Assembly (NCBI GenBank): GCA_023229795.1
Contig: JALNYP010000013.1
Span: 4,547 to 68,546 of the forward strand
DNA from: Syntrophobacterales bacterium
GTDB lineage: Bacteria; Desulfobacterota; Desulfobaccia; Desulfobaccales; 0-14-0-80-60-11
Reading direction: 5' to 3'
Length of the DNA: 64,000 nt
In this document: piece by piece, positions 50,088 through 60,312 of the stretch
Position numbering within the stretch: the stretch's first letter is position 1
Layout: each line of letters begins with the position of its first letter
Notes under the pieces: model-generated
What the model saw: the letters and a program-made list of their open reading frames with translations, nothing else
What the model was told of the DNA's origin: nothing
The model's database searches: none
Made by a program: the position numbers and the translations under genes

Positions 50088-51386
50088 CTACAACAATTTC
50101 GCGCCTAATTCGGCGATGCCGGACCTTTCGCCTTTGATCAGGGTAATGTGTCCGGCGAGTTCTTCGCCTTTGATCTTTTCCACCAGGTAACTGAGGCCGT
50201 TGGAAGAGGCGTCGAGATACGGGTGGTCGATCTGCTCCGGGTCTCCGGTAAAGACGATCTTGCTGCCTCGCCCCACCCGGGTCAGGATGGTCTTGATCAC
50301 GTGCGGGCTCAAGTTCTGGCTCTCATCGCAGATGATGAACTGTTTCGGAATGCTCCGTCCCCTGATGTAGGTCAGGGCTTCCAGTTCGATCTTGCCGTTG
50401 GCGATCAGATAATCGATGCAGCCGTTGGGTTGGATATGCTCGTTGCACAAGTATTCCAGATTATCGTAAATGGGCTGCATCCAGGGCCGGATTTTATCTT
50501 CCTTGTCGCCGGGGAGATAGCCGAGGTCATTGCCTAAAGGCACGATGGGTCTGGTAATAAGGATGCGATTGTACCTGCCGCTGCCTTCCAGGACCTTTTC
50601 CAGGCCGGCCGCCAGGGCCAGGATGGTCTTGCCGGTGCCGGCCTTGCCCACCAGGGTCACCACCTGGATATTATCGTCCAGCAGCAGATCCAGGGCGAAC
50701 TTCTGTTCCTTGTTCAAGGCCTTGATGCCATAGACCGCCTTACCGTCCTGGGCCAGTTTATGCAGACGGTGATGGGTATACCTGGCCAGGGCCGATTTGG
50801 AGGGCGATTCGCTCCACCGGAGGATACAGAACTGGTGGGGTTGAAGATCTTCCTGGCACTCCAGAGATCCCTCTTGATAAAACCGGTCGATCTCGGCAGG
50901 GGGAAGATATAGTTCACAGACGCCACTGTATAGTTGATGGTAATCTACTTTGTCGCTGTAAAAATCCTCGGCGGCAACCCCCAAGACATCAGCCTTGATG
51001 CGGAGATTTAAATCCTTGGTAACCAGAATGACGGGGTTCTGACCATTGTTCATAAGAGAATAAGCCAACGCCAGGATCATATTGTCAGTGCTATTTAAAT
51101 CGATACCATTAAGATGATTGAGAGATTTATTACCATTGATCTCAATTCGCACCGAACCGCCATGGATAAGTCCCACTCCCTCGGCCAATCGTCCCCTATC
51201 ACGCAATTCATCTAATTTTCTGGACACTTCCCGGGCGTTCCTGCCTACTTCATCGCCTCTTCTTTTAATACGGTCCAATTCTTCTACTACTGAAAGCGGT
51301 AACACAATGTCATTATCTTCGAAAGAAAACAATGACTCGGGGTCGTGCAGCAGGACATTGGTGTCCAGGATATAAGTTTTTTTCAT
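50088..51386 (-). CDS. PhoH-family ATPase with N-terminal PIN domain
   Basis: 432 residues from the ATG at 51386 (AAGGA upstream). The N-terminal PIN nuclease domain (YILDTNVLLHDPESLFSFED, LPLSVVEELDRIK, DNMILALA) is joined to a PhoH/RNA-helicase-like ATPase (Walker A VGKAGTGKTILALAA, Walker B FIICDESQNLSPH, then GDPEQIDHPYLD). PhoH2 proteins of this design act as RNA-unwinding ribonucleases. Longer in-frame extensions upstream lack a ribosome site. Confidence 0.95.
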   Translation of the reverse strand: MKKTYILDTNVLLHDPESLFSFEDNDIVLPLSVVEELDRIKRRGDEVGRNAREVSRKLDELRDRGRLAEGVGLIHGGSVRIEINGNKSLNHLNGIDLNSTDNMILALAYSLMNNGQNPVILVTKDLNLRIKADVLGVAAEDFYSDKVDYHQLYSGVCELYLPPAEIDRFYQEGSLECQEDLQPHQFCILRWSESPSKSALARYTHHRLHKLAQDGKAVYGIKALNKEQKFALDLLLDDNIQVVTLVGKAGTGKTILALAAGLEKVLEGSGRYNRILITRPIVPLGNDLGYLPGDKEDKIRPWMQPIYDNLEYLCNEHIQPNGCIDYLIANGKIELEALTYIRGRSIPKQFIICDESQNLSPHVIKTILTRVGRGSKIVFTGDPEQIDHPYLDASSNGLSYLVEKIKGEELAGHITLIKGERSGIAELGAKLL

Positions 51387-51673
51387 TGGGCTAAATCCTT
51401 TATTATATTGCATGGATAGCCAGTGAAGCAGACGAGCCTTGAAATGTTCTAATGAAATCATCTTGTTACACTATAAGGCTCATATCAAACAGTATGCCAT
51501 AATTACTCCTTTTTGGGAAGCGATTTTCCAGGGGACCAGGTCGGGGCCGGGGCCGACGTGTTCAACATTGAGCAAAACTAACAAAATATTAACCGAATTG
51601 ATATTAATCTGTAATATCGCCTTGCTACAAGAGGATGAGTAGGAATAACTTGGAATTGGCGAGGAGGCGGACA

Positions 51674-51793
51674 ATGTGGTACGTGATCTGTTTTATGGTG
51701 GGCGTGGTGATGGGGAGTGTAGGGATGATCTTGAAATATGAGACCAAATGCCGGGAGTGCGGCGTGGGGGAAAAGTGCGAAGAATTTCCTTGA
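51674..51793 (+). CDS. 39-residue membrane protein with Cys tail
   Basis: The ATG at 51674 has GAGGAGG six bases upstream. The peptide is MWYVICFMVGVVMGSVGMIL followed by KYETKCRECGVGEKCEEFP: one membrane helix and a short CxxC...C tail on one side. No family is recognised. The excellent ribosome site and sensible topology support a real small gene; a redox or metal-binding role for the tail is inference. Confidence 0.6.
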   Translation: MWYVICFMVGVVMGSVGMILKYETKCRECGVGEKCEEFP

Positions 51794-51836
51794 TCGCCAG
51801 GGCAATTTTTGAGCAAACTATACTGCTCCCTTGAGG

Positions 51837-51871
51837 CTGAGACATGAAGCTAAGCGAGTATAATGTCTCAG
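51837..51871. repeat. Perfect 9-bp inverted repeat beside a transposase remnant
   Basis: CTGAGACAT and ATGTCTCAG face each other across 17 nt, just before the transposase fragment at 51881. It may be a leftover of an insertion-sequence end or a small hairpin. Confidence 0.4.
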
Positions 51872-51880
51872 GGGGTAAGC

Positions 51881-52020
51881 ATGCAACGCCGCAAGATTGA
51901 TCAGGAGACCAAGATGGCGTGAAGTCCTGGAAGGGCTCCAGGGTGAGAGTTCCATTGCGGATATTTGCCGCAAATATCAGATCAGCGAAAGTCTGTACTA
52001 TCGTACCCACCCCCTTGAGT
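51881..52020 (+). pseudogene. Fragment of an IS3-type transposase OrfA
   Basis: ATG at 51881 gives MQRRKIDQETKMA, then one base change of frame leads to REVLEGLQGESSIADICRKY and QISESLYYR, the helix-turn-helix start of IS3-family OrfA proteins. Homology stops near 52020 and the rest of the element is missing. Confidence 0.7.
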
Positions 52021-52143
52021 CCCGCTTTTCCCCTTCTTCGCCCTCGCCCCTTTTCGCCCCACAAAAAAACCCGGAAGCCGCATTACCGGCCCCCGGGCAA
52101 ACCCCGACCCTGCCTTGTCTGTTTTTCCGCTAATTGCTCCCCG

Positions 52144-52329
52144 CTACTTCTTTACATCCTCCATCTTGCCCTTGCCCTTGGTCTTGGTGCCGCACATGGG
52201 GCAGAGGATATCGATCTCTTTTTCGTCCCCGATGAACTTCTCTTTGAGCTTCTCCGGCCCCAAAAAGGAGATATCCCCGCAGGCGCAGGCCGGACACTCC
52301 GCATGCACGATAAATTTCTTCTTCGCCAT
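52144..52329 (-). CDS. Small zinc-ribbon protein
   Basis: 61 residues: MAKKKFIVHAECPACACGDI with a first knuckle (CPACAC) and a second (ILCPMCGTKTKGKG), Lys-rich at both ends. GGAGGG precedes the ATG at 52329. It looks like a small single-domain zinc ribbon of unknown role. It stands alone, between the transposase fragment and a gene-poor stretch. Confidence 0.65.
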   Translation of the reverse strand: MAKKKFIVHAECPACACGDISFLGPEKLKEKFIGDEKEIDILCPMCGTKTKGKGKMEDVKK

Positions 52330-52606
52330 ATGCCCTCCGCTGCTCTGAATGATAAGTCCGGGTCAACCCCGGTCCACGTCCCATCAAACCACTATATTTC
52401 ATATAAGTATCGCCGCCCCCTCAAGCAAGGGGCGGCGGGTTGCCTGCCGGCGTTTAGCCGATGGCGCGCTCAGTCTGCCGCAGGATGGGAAGGCGTTGCC
52501 GGAGGCGAACGCAATGGCGAAACGTTCGGAGTCCCCTAAAAAAACCATGGAGGAAAATCAATAAGATAAGGCTGAGGTTGGTAGTCCCAACGGGACTCTT
52601 TCATGT

Positions 52607-52690
52607 AAAAACTGGCATCTCCATGCCTAATGATTTCAAGGACTTGGACAGAAGGCCTTCATGGAGTTGACATAAGAATAGCGAAATTTT
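52607..52690 (+). repeat. Dispersed repeat, copy B
   Basis: Runs from aaaaactggcatctccatgc to tagcgaaatttt and matches the minus strand of 371-457, sharing cttggacagaaggcc and flanking words. Opposite orientation, about 52 kb away. Confidence 0.6.
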
Positions 52691-52714
52691 CCCGGTGGTT
52701 TTCCCCCAAAAAAA

Positions 52715-52750
52715 CATCCGGTGATCCCAGATATCTAGTGCCACCGGATG
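52715..52750. other. Hairpin CATCCGGTG/CACCGGATG
   Basis: A perfect 9-bp inverted repeat with an 18-nt centre, 25 nt after repeat copy B. No T-tract; role unknown. Confidence 0.35.
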
Positions 52751-53068
52751 GAATGATGCTTTACTACCTGCGCAATGATCTTCAGTCAAAGTTAATTTTC
52801 TATATTTTTTTACAGGCTTCATCAAGCCCGATAGGTGCGGTTTCCCGGCAAGCCCCGGAAGGCATTGCGGGTGTCAACTAAAAAGGAACTTATCCCCAAA
52901 TCCGCCCTGTTTTTACAGTTGCAATAATTACGCAATTATGGCGGGCGAACTTGATAATGCCCCCCTAAAAGGAGAACACTGTCAGATTAATACCGGGCTT
53001 CGCCGAAATCCGCTGCAATAGGGAGCATTGTCTAGATTGGATGAGTCAAAAGGTAAGCAAATAGATTT

Positions 53069-54040
53069 TTAGGGTTCATGCCTCTTAAGAGTTCGGAGTT
53101 CATCTTCTACCATCAAGGTAATGACTTCTTTCATTTTATGTTTAGCCTGCCATTTCAAAATCTTCCGGGCCTTACTAGGATTGCCCCGGCTGATGGCAAT
53201 TTCGGTAGGCCGGAATAAACCGGGGTCCTTGATGACATGCTCACGCCAATCCAGTCCCACCTGAAGAAAAGCCGTACCCACAAATTCTTCCAAAGAGTGG
53301 CTCTCACCTGTGGCGATCACGAAATCGTCTGGGTATTTCTGCTGCAACATGAGCCACATGGCTTTAACATAATCCGGGGCCCAACCCCAGTCGCGCTGGA
53401 TGGCAATATTCCCAAGCTGGAGTTTCTCTTGAGATCCGGTAGTAATGCGGCAGGCTGCGGCAACTATCTTTTTCGTGACGAAACGAGCTGGCCTTAAGGG
53501 CGATTCGTGATTGAACAAAATCCCGGAACAGGCAAAGATATTATAGGCTTCCCGATAGTTGGCCACTTCCCAAAAAGCCGCGGCTTTGGCCACAGCATAG
53601 GGACTGCGGGGGCGAAACGGCGTGTGTTCACCGGCTGCGTCGACAATATCCCCAAAACAGTCTCCGGAACAAGCATTATATAATTTTATAGGTTTTCCCG
53701 TGAATCGGATGGCTTCCAAAAGGTTAAGGGTGCCAACACTGATACTTTCTAAGGTTTCTACCGGCTGCTGAAAAGAGAGGCCCACAGAACTTTGCCCCGC
53801 TAGGTTGTAAATCTCATCCGGCTTCACCTTGATAATCGCTTGCAGGACGCTACGAAAATCGGTAATTGCCACGGATTCTACCTCGATCTTGTCGAGAATC
53901 TTGAGGCGGACTAAATTTCCGAAGGACGAAATCTGGGCATCCCGGGAACTCCCGACTACTTGATACCCTTCAGCCAACAAGAGTTGGGCGAGAAACGCTC
54001 CATCCTGTCCAGAAATCCCACAAATAAGTGCCTTTTTCAT
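53069..54040 (-). CDS. GDP-mannose dehydratase-like NAD-dependent epimerase/dehydratase
   Basis: 323 residues of the extended SDR family: ALICGISGQDGAFLAQLLL (cofactor loop), YNLAGQSSVGLSFQQP, and the active-site YAVAK. It is a diverged paralog of the adjacent Gmd (shared blocks RPRSPYA, GILFNHESP, KRDWGWAPDYVKAMWLMLQ). The catalytic-loop ACSGDCFGD replaces SSSELYG of Gmd, so it may act on a different GDP-sugar or as a reductase such as Rmd. The start at 54040 is at the usual family position. It lies 142 nt after gmd. Confidence 0.8.
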   Translation of the reverse strand: MKKALICGISGQDGAFLAQLLLAEGYQVVGSSRDAQISSFGNLVRLKILDKIEVESVAITDFRSVLQAIIKVKPDEIYNLAGQSSVGLSFQQPVETLESISVGTLNLLEAIRFTGKPIKLYNACSGDCFGDIVDAAGEHTPFRPRSPYAVAKAAAFWEVANYREAYNIFACSGILFNHESPLRPARFVTKKIVAAACRITTGSQEKLQLGNIAIQRDWGWAPDYVKAMWLMLQQKYPDDFVIATGESHSLEEFVGTAFLQVGLDWREHVIKDPGLFRPTEIAISRGNPSKARKILKWQAKHKMKEVITLMVEDELRTLKRHEP

Positions 54041-54182
54041 GAATTGTACCTTATATGTGCAATGGCCTCCTACTGCAATAGAAAAAGTCTTAAAAGTTTC
54101 TTTTATAAATTTAAACCCTGCGAGCTTCTTCGGCTTTGAGCCCAATTGGCATCACTATCAGTCTGCTCACCTCCCTCTCCGG

Positions 54183-55253
<1,071 letters not shown>

Positions 55254-55340
55254 GGCAACAACCTCTCATCTCTTTATTTGGCTCTTTAACATAATCCGCT
55301 GCATAATCCGAAGCAAGATCAGAGGGACTGTTTTCCTTCT

Positions 55341-56774
55341 TCAGGCTTTGTCCGGGTGCCAGTAATCATCGTCCAGACGCATGATATCGTCTTCTTCAAG
55401 GTAATCCCCCGTCTGCACCTCGACGATCTGCAAGGGCTCAATGGTGGGATTTTCAAGGCGGTGAGGAGTCTTCGGCGGAATGTAGACACTCTGATTACTG
55501 GACACCAGTCTGAGTTCCTGGCCAACGGTGACCTGAGCCGTACCGGAGACCACCACCCAGTGTTCCGCCCTGCGTTGATGCACCTGGAGGCTGAGTTTTT
55601 TTCCCGAATCCACCACGATTCGCTTGACCTTAAAACCCGGCCCTTCGTCTGTAACTGTATAGCGGCCCCAGGGACGCTCCACCGTGGTATGGTGCACTGA
55701 CTCCACCAGCTGCTGCCGGTGCAACTCTGTCACCAGGTCTTTGACCTCCTGGGCCCGGTCCCGGTGGCAAACCAGGGTGGCATCCGGGGTATCCACCACG
55801 ATGGTGTTCTCTAACCCGATGGTCGCCACCAGCCGGTTTTGCGCCCAAAAGATGCACTCCTGGCTGTGCTGGTCCAGTACCCGGCCTTCCTTCACGTTCC
55901 CCCGCCCATCCCGGGGAAATAGATCGTGCAGGGCTTCCCAGGTCCCCACATCGTTCCAGCCCATCTCCACCGGCACCACCACCACATTCTCAGCCTTCTC
56001 CAGAATGCCGTGATCAAAAGAGATGCTAGGGAGGCGTTGGTAGATTTCTTCCAGGGAGGCCTGGTTCTCCGGATGCCGCATCCGGTCCAGCTCACGGCAC
56101 AGGTCCGGCAAATAGCGGGAGCAGGCATCTAAGACGACATCCGGGCGAAACAGAAAAATACCGCTATTCCAGGAGTAGCACCCATCGGCCAGAAACTCCT
56201 GAGCCTGGGCCAGGGGGGGCTTTTCGATAAAGCGGGCGACCCGGCAGGCCCGCCCCTGGTCATCTAACGGCGCCCCTTGTTTGATGTAGCCATAGCCCGT
56301 CTCCGGACGGGTAGGGGGAATGCCGAAGGTTACCAGGCAGCCGGCCTGAGCCCAGTTGGCTCCCACATCGAGACCCCGGAGCAGGCTGGCCTGGTCCCGT
56401 ATGAAATGATCGGCCGGGAATACCGCCATGATTCCCTCCCTCACCTCTTCCTCCAGGGTAACTGCGGCCAGCCCCACCGCCGCCGCGGTATTGCGGCCCT
56501 GGGGTTCAACCCAAATCCGCACCCCATCCCAGCCTTTTCGATGCAGTTCCTGGTGAATGAGTTCGGCCTGGGAGGCATTGGTCACCACCGCCAGGCGCTC
56601 CGGTGGAATCCGGGGGAGCAGGCGCTTGACGGTGGATTGCAGCATGGATTCGGAGCCCAGCAGGCGCAGGACCTGCTTAGGATATTGAGAGCGACTTAAA
56701 GGCCAAAAGCGAGTCCCCCACCCCCCGGCCAAGATGACGCCATAGATGGGAATGTTGTTGTGCATATTCATCAT
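55341..56774 (-). CDS. manC: Mannose-1-phosphate guanylyltransferase / mannose-6-phosphate isomerase
   Basis: 477 residues, bifunctional type II enzyme. The N-terminal nucleotidyltransferase has ILAGGWGTRFWPLSRSQYPK (GTP loop) and ARFIEKP; the C-terminal cupin isomerase has RPWGRYTVTDEG, KLSLQVHQRRAEHWVVVSG (metal His residues) and IPPKTPHRLENPT. It makes GDP-mannose, the substrate of Gmd next door. GGAG precedes the ATG at 56774. The gene order manC-gmd supports a 6-deoxy-hexose in the surface polymer. Confidence 0.95.
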   Translation of the reverse strand: MMNMHNNIPIYGVILAGGWGTRFWPLSRSQYPKQVLRLLGSESMLQSTVKRLLPRIPPERLAVVTNASQAELIHQELHRKGWDGVRIWVEPQGRNTAAAVGLAAVTLEEEVREGIMAVFPADHFIRDQASLLRGLDVGANWAQAGCLVTFGIPPTRPETGYGYIKQGAPLDDQGRACRVARFIEKPPLAQAQEFLADGCYSWNSGIFLFRPDVVLDACSRYLPDLCRELDRMRHPENQASLEEIYQRLPSISFDHGILEKAENVVVVPVEMGWNDVGTWEALHDLFPRDGRGNVKEGRVLDQHSQECIFWAQNRLVATIGLENTIVVDTPDATLVCHRDRAQEVKDLVTELHRQQLVESVHHTTVERPWGRYTVTDEGPGFKVKRIVVDSGKKLSLQVHQRRAEHWVVVSGTAQVTVGQELRLVSSNQSVYIPPKTPHRLENPTIEPLQIVEVQTGDYLEEDDIMRLDDDYWHPDKA

Positions 56775-56853
56775 GGAGCTATCTCCGATCGTCCCTTTGC
56801 TATGCAGATCTTATGTCTCACTCAGGTCTAAAACGTATGAAAGGATATTGGAA

Positions 56854-58029
56854 TCACTTCCTGAATGAAAAGTTTCCCAACTTTTCGATCCTCCGGCAGG
56901 CTTCATCCAACACAGCATCTTCTTTGGCAAAGCAAAATCTTGCCAGGTGGTCGCCCGCCTCGTCGTGATAAAAGGCCTCTCCCGGCACGCAGGCCACCCC
57001 CGATTGCCGCAGCAGGTTCATGGCTTTTTCCTTGCTGGTCTCTCCCGGAATCCGGGAAATATCGGCCAGCACATAGTAAGCCCCCTGGGGGACATAGGGC
57101 TCGAGCCCTGCCCGGGAGAGCGCTGCACAAATCCTATCCCGCTTATTCACATATTCCTGGGTGAGTTTGTCATAATAATCCGGCCCCAGGGCCATCAACC
57201 CCTTTGCCACTCCCATTTGGAGGGGCGCCGGGGCGCAGACGTACACTAGATCATTGAAATAGCCGATGGTTTGGGCCCATTTCGTATCACAGATACTGTA
57301 TCCGACGCGCCAGCCGGTTATACTGAAGGTCTTGGAAAGCCCTGAAATGGTGATGGTACGCTCTTTCATCCCCGGCAGGGTCGCGGGCGGTATATGTCTA
57401 TGGCCATCGTAGACAAAATGTTCATAAATTTCATCGGTAAACACGAACAAGTCGTGCTTGGCCGCAAAGGCCGCCAGGCGCTGCAATTCTTCATAGGCAA
57501 ACACCTTGCCCGAAGGGTTGGCCGGAGTGTTAATCATAATCCCCCGGATCTTGGGGCTGAGCACCTTTTCCAGGTCCTGTTCACTGAAGGTCCAGGCGGG
57601 CGGTTCCATGCGCACATACACCGGGACCGCCTGGGTTGCCACCAGGGTGCTGACGTGGTAGCCGTAATACGGTTCGAACAGAATGACTTCATCACCGGGA
57701 TCGAGGAGGGCGAGGCAGGCGCAATAAAAAGCGCCGGTGGCCCCGGCGCTGACGATGATCTCCCTTTCCGAATCCGCTTCCATGCCGGTGATGATTTTTT
57801 GTTTGTGGGCGATTGCCTGTCTCAGTTCAGTCAGGCCGTCATAGCGGGTGTAGGTATTGAGGCCCGCCTCCATGGCCGCGGCCGCGCCCTGCCGGACCAT
57901 GGCCGGAACCTCCAGGTCGCACACCCCCTGGGACAGGTTAATCCCCTCCACCCGGTCACATTCAATGGACATATTTCTAATTTCCGACTGCATCACCCAT
58001 TCATGGCGCTGACTCAGGTGCAGACCCAC
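56854..58029 (-). CDS. Class I/II pyridoxal-phosphate aminotransferase
   Basis: 391 residues with the fold-type I aminotransferase motifs: INLSQGVCDLEVP, ISAGATGAFYCACLALLDPGD, MINTPANPSG, FVFTDEIYEHFVYDG and SGLSKTFSITGWRVGY (PLP Lys). It resembles aspartate/kynurenine-type aminotransferases. The GTG at 58029 is chosen because AGGAGAGG lies just upstream; the open frame continues further without a better start. Its place in the cluster suggests supply of an amino donor or an unusual amino acid, but it may be unrelated to sugars. Confidence 0.85.
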   Translation of the reverse strand: MGLHLSQRHEWVMQSEIRNMSIECDRVEGINLSQGVCDLEVPAMVRQGAAAAMEAGLNTYTRYDGLTELRQAIAHKQKIITGMEADSEREIIVSAGATGAFYCACLALLDPGDEVILFEPYYGYHVSTLVATQAVPVYVRMEPPAWTFSEQDLEKVLSPKIRGIMINTPANPSGKVFAYEELQRLAAFAAKHDLFVFTDEIYEHFVYDGHRHIPPATLPGMKERTITISGLSKTFSITGWRVGYSICDTKWAQTIGYFNDLVYVCAPAPLQMGVAKGLMALGPDYYDKLTQEYVNKRDRICAALSRAGLEPYVPQGAYYVLADISRIPGETSKEKAMNLLRQSGVACVPGEAFYHDEAGDHLARFCFAKEDAVLDEACRRIEKLGNFSFRK

Positions 58030-58124
58030 GACCCTCTCCTTTGCTGAAAATGAAAGACCCACGCGATTCGACGCTCCTAATGCCGGGTTGGTCGGGTCGA
58101 ATCTAAGTGGGCCCAAGGAAAATA

Positions 58125-59231
58125 TTATTTTTCGTAGAACCGCCGCACTACCCCAATCACATAATCGACTTCCTGGTCGGTAATCTCCACGTTCATGGGC
58201 AGCGAGCAGACCTCCCGGCTCAGGGCCTCCGTTTCCGGAAAGCCCCGGTCTTCCAACTTCAAGGCTTCATGTCGATAGTAGGGTTTGCGGAATTGAGTCA
58301 GTATCTCAACTCCATTGGCCTTTAGATACTCGGAAAAATCATTCCCCTGTTTGGCCCTGACCACATAGTTTTGATAAACATGGTCCCTTCTGGTATCGTC
58401 GTAGTGGGGCAGGAGCAGATCGGGGATATCGGCAAGTCCGGCCCTGTAGCGTGCGGCGATCTCTCTCCGTCTCACTATCCAACTCGGCAGGTGCCTCAGT
58501 TTGATATCCAAAAAAGCCGCCTGAAGATTGTCTAGGAGGCAGGTGAAGCCGTGGCCGTGGTATTCCCCGGTCTGGCGGTCTTCGCCATTATAGCGCATCC
58601 GGGTGGCAAAAAGAGCCACTTCCGGATCATTGGTGGTAATGGCGCCACCGTCACCGTAGCCTCCCAGAATCTTAAACGGATAAAAACTCCAACAGCCCGT
58701 CAGGCCCCAGGAACCGGCCTTTTTTTCCAGCATCTGGGACCCCAGACTCTGGCAGGCGTCTTCCACCACTACCAGTTTATATTTTTCGGCAAGCTCCATG
58801 ACCCGCACCATATCGGCCATGTAACCGTTCAGGTGCACGGTCATAATGCCCCGGGTCCGGGGTGTTATAGCTTCTTCAATCCTGTCGCAGTCAATATTGA
58901 AGTTCTTGCCCACATCAACCAGCACCGGCTTGGCTCCAACATTGACAATGGCAGAGGCGGAGGCCACAAAGGTGTGCGCCGGCACGATCACTTCATCCCC
59001 CGGCCCGATACCCGCGGCTCGCAAAGACATGTGGAGAGCATCGTAGCCGCTGTTCAGGCCCACGGCATACTTGGTGCCCACAAAGGCAGCCAGGTTTTCT
59101 TCGAAACTTTTGAGCTGTCCACGGTCAATCAAATCTCCCTTGGACATAACCTCAAAATAGGTAGCATCGATCTCCTCTTTAATCATCTGATAATTGCGGG
59201 CTGGATTAACCAATCTGATATTATGGCTCAT
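58125..59231 (-). CDS. DegT/DnrJ/EryC1-family sugar aminotransferase
   Basis: 368 residues: GDEVIVPAHTFVASASAIVNVGA, VVEDACQSLGSQML, SFYPFKILGGYGDGGAI (PLP Lys in the YPFKILG segment), and NDFSEYLKANGVEILTQFRKP. Members transfer an amino group to keto-sugars linked to NDP. It overlaps the transketolase C-half gene by 11 nt, so the two are coupled and may modify the same intermediate. Downstream sits the class I/II aminotransferase gene. Confidence 0.9.
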   Translation of the reverse strand: MSHNIRLVNPARNYQMIKEEIDATYFEVMSKGDLIDRGQLKSFEENLAAFVGTKYAVGLNSGYDALHMSLRAAGIGPGDEVIVPAHTFVASASAIVNVGAKPVLVDVGKNFNIDCDRIEEAITPRTRGIMTVHLNGYMADMVRVMELAEKYKLVVVEDACQSLGSQMLEKKAGSWGLTGCWSFYPFKILGGYGDGGAITTNDPEVALFATRMRYNGEDRQTGEYHGHGFTCLLDNLQAAFLDIKLRHLPSWIVRRREIAARYRAGLADIPDLLLPHYDDTRRDHVYQNYVVRAKQGNDFSEYLKANGVEILTQFRKPYYRHEALKLEDRGFPETEALSREVCSLPMNVEITDQEVDYVIGVVRRFYEK

Positions 59232-60312
59232 TATTATATACGCTCCATTTTAAATCGACTAGAGCCTCTTGAATACGCTCTTTTGCGTCGGTGCTAACAA
59301 CTTGATCAAATTTAGAAAGTAATATCTGAATATTTTGTATTGTTTCTTGCACTCTGATTGACAAGTTATAAAAATTTCCTAATTGATCAGATTCCTGTAA
59401 TGCTGCCTTCACTCGTTGGCTAATAGCAACAGGGGAAAGGCCATAGGTCTCTCGTAAATACTCCTGATCACCCACCTCGCAAGAGAAGCCCTCCCGCAAC
59501 CCGATGCGCACCAAGAGCGCTTTCGGTCCCGGCAATTCAGCCAGCACTTCCGCCACCGCGCCGCCCAACCCACCAATAACGCTATGTTCTTCTATGGTCA
59601 CCACTAACCGGGCAGTCTGCGCAAGATGCTCTATTAACCCCTTATCTAGGGGTTTTAAAAATGGGAAAGTGTGGAGAGATGCCGACACTCCCTGGCCTGC
59701 TAACATCTCCCGGGCCTTGACCGCATTACCAAAAATCCCCCCGGTTGACAAAAGCGCCACATCACCCTCTGGAACCAGAGGGATTCCCTGACCTAATGAA
59801 AAATTCAATGCGTTTTGATGAATATTGGGTTCCCCCCCGCGCCCTAAACGCAGGTAGCATGGTCCAGGCGTTCCGTAGGCCATTTGAGTGGCGAGGCGCG
59901 TTTCCGTCAAGTCTCCTGGGGCTATCACTTTCATATGGGGTAACACGCGCATAATGGATAAGTCCTCAGTGGCGTGGTGACTGATGCCCAGGGGCCCATA
60001 ACAGAATCCCCCACCAATACAGACAATTTTGACATTGGCATTATGGTAGCAAACATCGTTCCTGATCTGTTCCAGGCACCTCAAGGTAGGAAAGTTGCCA
60101 ATGGAGTAGGTGAAAACGATCTTACCTTCAAGGGCCAGTCCGGTGGCGACCCCGGTCATGTTCTGTTCGGCCACCCCGACATTGAGGTATTGATCCGGAA
60201 AAGTTTCGGCGAAGGGGCTCAACACCCCGAATCCCAGGTCCGCGGTGAGCAGCATGACCCGCTTATCTTGCCGGGCAATATCCATCAAGGCCCGAACGAA
60301 GGTATCACGCAA
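59221..60312 (-). CDS. Transketolase C-terminal subunit with extra C-terminal domain
   Basis: 363 residues. The first ~305 are the pyrimidine-binding and C-terminal parts of a split transketolase (TADLGFGVLSPFAETFP, NVGVAEQNMTGVATGLAL, GPCYLRLGRGGEP, TIEEHSVIGGLGGAVAEVL). The last ~55 residues (from LGNFYNLSIRVQETIQNI) form an added helical, coiled-coil-like tail not usual for this subunit. It overlaps the N-subunit gene by 8 nt and the DegT gene by 11 nt. Split transketolases in sugar clusters make modified ketoses or branched sugars by two-carbon transfer. Confidence 0.9.
   Translation of the reverse strand: MRDTFVRALMDIARQDKRVMLLTADLGFGVLSPFAETFPDQYLNVGVAEQNMTGVATGLALEGKIVFTYSIGNFPTLRCLEQIRNDVCYHNANVKIVCIGGGFCYGPLGISHHATEDLSIMRVLPHMKVIAPGDLTETRLATQMAYGTPGPCYLRLGRGGEPNIHQNALNFSLGQGIPLVPEGDVALLSTGGIFGNAVKAREMLAGQGVSASLHTFPFLKPLDKGLIEHLAQTARLVVTIEEHSVIGGLGGAVAEVLAELPGPKALLVRIGLREGFSCEVGDQEYLRETYGLSPVAISQRVKAALQESDQLGNFYNLSIRVQETIQNIQILLSKFDQVVSTDAKERIQEALVDLKWSVYNNEP

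Larger units (their letters stand above)
52330..53068. other. Gene-poor region with repeat remnants, about 740 nt
   Basis: Holds copy B of the dispersed repeat (52607-52690) and a hairpin at 52715-52750. No gene is supported. It marks the left border of the polysaccharide cluster. Confidence 0.4.
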
